Origin: Flavobacteriales bacterium
Lineage (GTDB): Bacteria; Bacteroidota; Bacteroidia; Flavobacteriales_F; PHOS-HE28
NCBI GenBank assembly: GCA_024640205.1
Contig: JAHEFL010000055.1
Location: forward strand, 1 to 6,008
DNA: 6,008 nt
Direction: 5' to 3'
This document shows, in pieces, positions 5,352 to 6,008 of the stretch. Made by a program: the position numbers and the translations under genes. How positions within the stretch are numbered: position 1 is the stretch's first letter; each line of letters opens with the position of its first letter. Below the pieces are notes generated by a model that did no database searches, had not been told where the DNA came from, and was given only the letters and a program-made list of their open reading frames with translations.

Positions 5352-6008
5352 ATGTACAGAAACATCATTCACCTCGCTATTTTCCTCGTTGCCTATTCAT
5401 GCCATGCCCAATACCAAGGGCCGGAAAGCGTGGAATACGACCCGGTCGGTGACCGCTATTTCGTCAGCAATACTGGGAACAACAAGATCAGGGTCAGGGA
5501 TCAGGCCGGAACGGTCACGGATTTCGTTACCGTGAGCCCTGCGCCCTACGGACTGGAGATCAAGGGCGACACACTGTTCGCGTGCAGTGGCGGAGGGGTC
5601 AAGGGCTATCTGCTTACGGATGGTACGGAGGTCTTTAACCTGCCTCTTGGCGGTACTTTTTTGAACGGTATCACAACGGATGGCCATTTTCTCTATGTCA
5701 CCGATTTCAGCGGCCAGCGGATCTATCGGGTCGAACCCACCGCGAACGCTGTCACGACATGGGTGGGCAATACCGGTGGTACGCCCAACGGTGTCGTATT
5801 CGATCCGGACTCGGACCAGCTCTTGGTCGCCTATTGGGGAAGCAACGCGAACGTGCGTGGCTACGATAGGACGACACAGGCGATAATTGGAACTGTGAGC
5901 ACTGGCCTGACCAACATCGATGGTATCACGCTGGATTGCACAGGACAGGTGCTCATTTCCTCGTGGAGTCCGGATCGCATCACCCGGTTCGAGTGGGGTA
6001 TCCTTAGT
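5352..6008 (+). CDS. Secreted NHL/SMP-30-like beta-propeller protein, 3' end cut by window
   Basis: I translated this frame by hand; it is open from ATG at 5352 to the window edge (219 codons). Residues 1-19 (MYRNIIHLAIFLVAYSCHA) look like a signal peptide, with probable cleavage before Gln20; the Cys at 17 lacks a good lipobox, so a lipoprotein is less likely. The rest is a series of about 41-residue repeats beginning near residues 24, 65, 104, 145 and 190. Each pairs a G-[IVL]-x-x-D-type strand with an L/Y-V-x-[DN]-type strand (NGITTDG...LYVTDFSG, NGVVFDP...LLVAYWGS, DGITLDC...VLISSWSP). This is the pattern of NHL or SMP-30/gluconolactonase propellers. Such exported proteins in Bacteroidota often end in a type IX secretion sorting domain, but the C-terminus is outside the window. 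No catalytic metal site can be assigned. Ligand and function are unknown. Confidence 0.85.
   Translation, partial: MYRNIIHLAIFLVAYSCHAQYQGPESVEYDPVGDRYFVSNTGNNKIRVRDQAGTVTDFVTVSPAPYGLEIKGDTLFACSGGGVKGYLLTDGTEVFNLPLGGTFLNGITTDGHFLYVTDFSGQRIYRVEPTANAVTTWVGNTGGTPNGVVFDPDSDQLLVAYWGSNANVRGYDRTTQAIIGTVSTGLTNIDGITLDCTGQVLISSWSPDRITRFEWGILS

Noticed and set aside
5397..5687. Minus-strand open frame of 96 codons
   Set aside because: The plus strand here has a signal peptide followed by regular propeller repeats, while the minus frame shows no family features.

Overview
The window is bacterial and gene-dense. It most likely comes from a Bacteroidota (Flavobacteriales-type) genome of moderate GC. This is inferred from the family-level look of the proteins, the near absence of Shine-Dalgarno sequences before the starts, and promoter-like TTG / TAnnTTTG elements of the Bacteroidota type. 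No rRNA, tRNA, CRISPR array, IS element or phage gene was seen.

Layout: six genes lie on the minus strand and one on the plus strand. At the left edge (1-1123, minus, cut by the window) is the N-terminal two thirds of pruA, L-glutamate gamma-semialdehyde dehydrogenase of proline catabolism. Upstream of it, read right to left, is an inorganic-carbon locus. It comprises a type II beta-carbonic anhydrase like E. coli Can (4740-4084), a small unrecognised membrane-anchored ORF (3981-3655), a SulP-family anion transporter with a C-terminal STAS domain (3552-1954), and a second, divergent beta-carbonic anhydrase 21 bases behind the transporter (1932-1288). Further right is apaG (5248-4862, minus). 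Facing away from it on the plus strand is a secreted NHL/SMP-30-like beta-propeller protein that runs off the right edge (5352-6008).

How the genes may work together: the SulP transporter and the carbonic anhydrase just behind it look like one transcription unit. A bicarbonate uptake and CO2/HCO3- interconversion module is the natural reading, with the separate Can-type enzyme supplying regulated cytoplasmic hydration of CO2. The substrate of the transporter cannot be proved from sequence. pruA, apaG and the propeller gene have no evident functional link to this module.

The least explained part is the stretch between the first carbonic anhydrase and the transporter. It holds the small ORF with a promoter-like element, a C5 run at which a one-base shift would extend the ORF to an ATGA overlap with the transporter start, and a 23-bp near-perfect palindrome. 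I see no clear evidence of a wholly new system; the architecture is a known kind of SulP/carbonic anhydrase association with some unusual local details.
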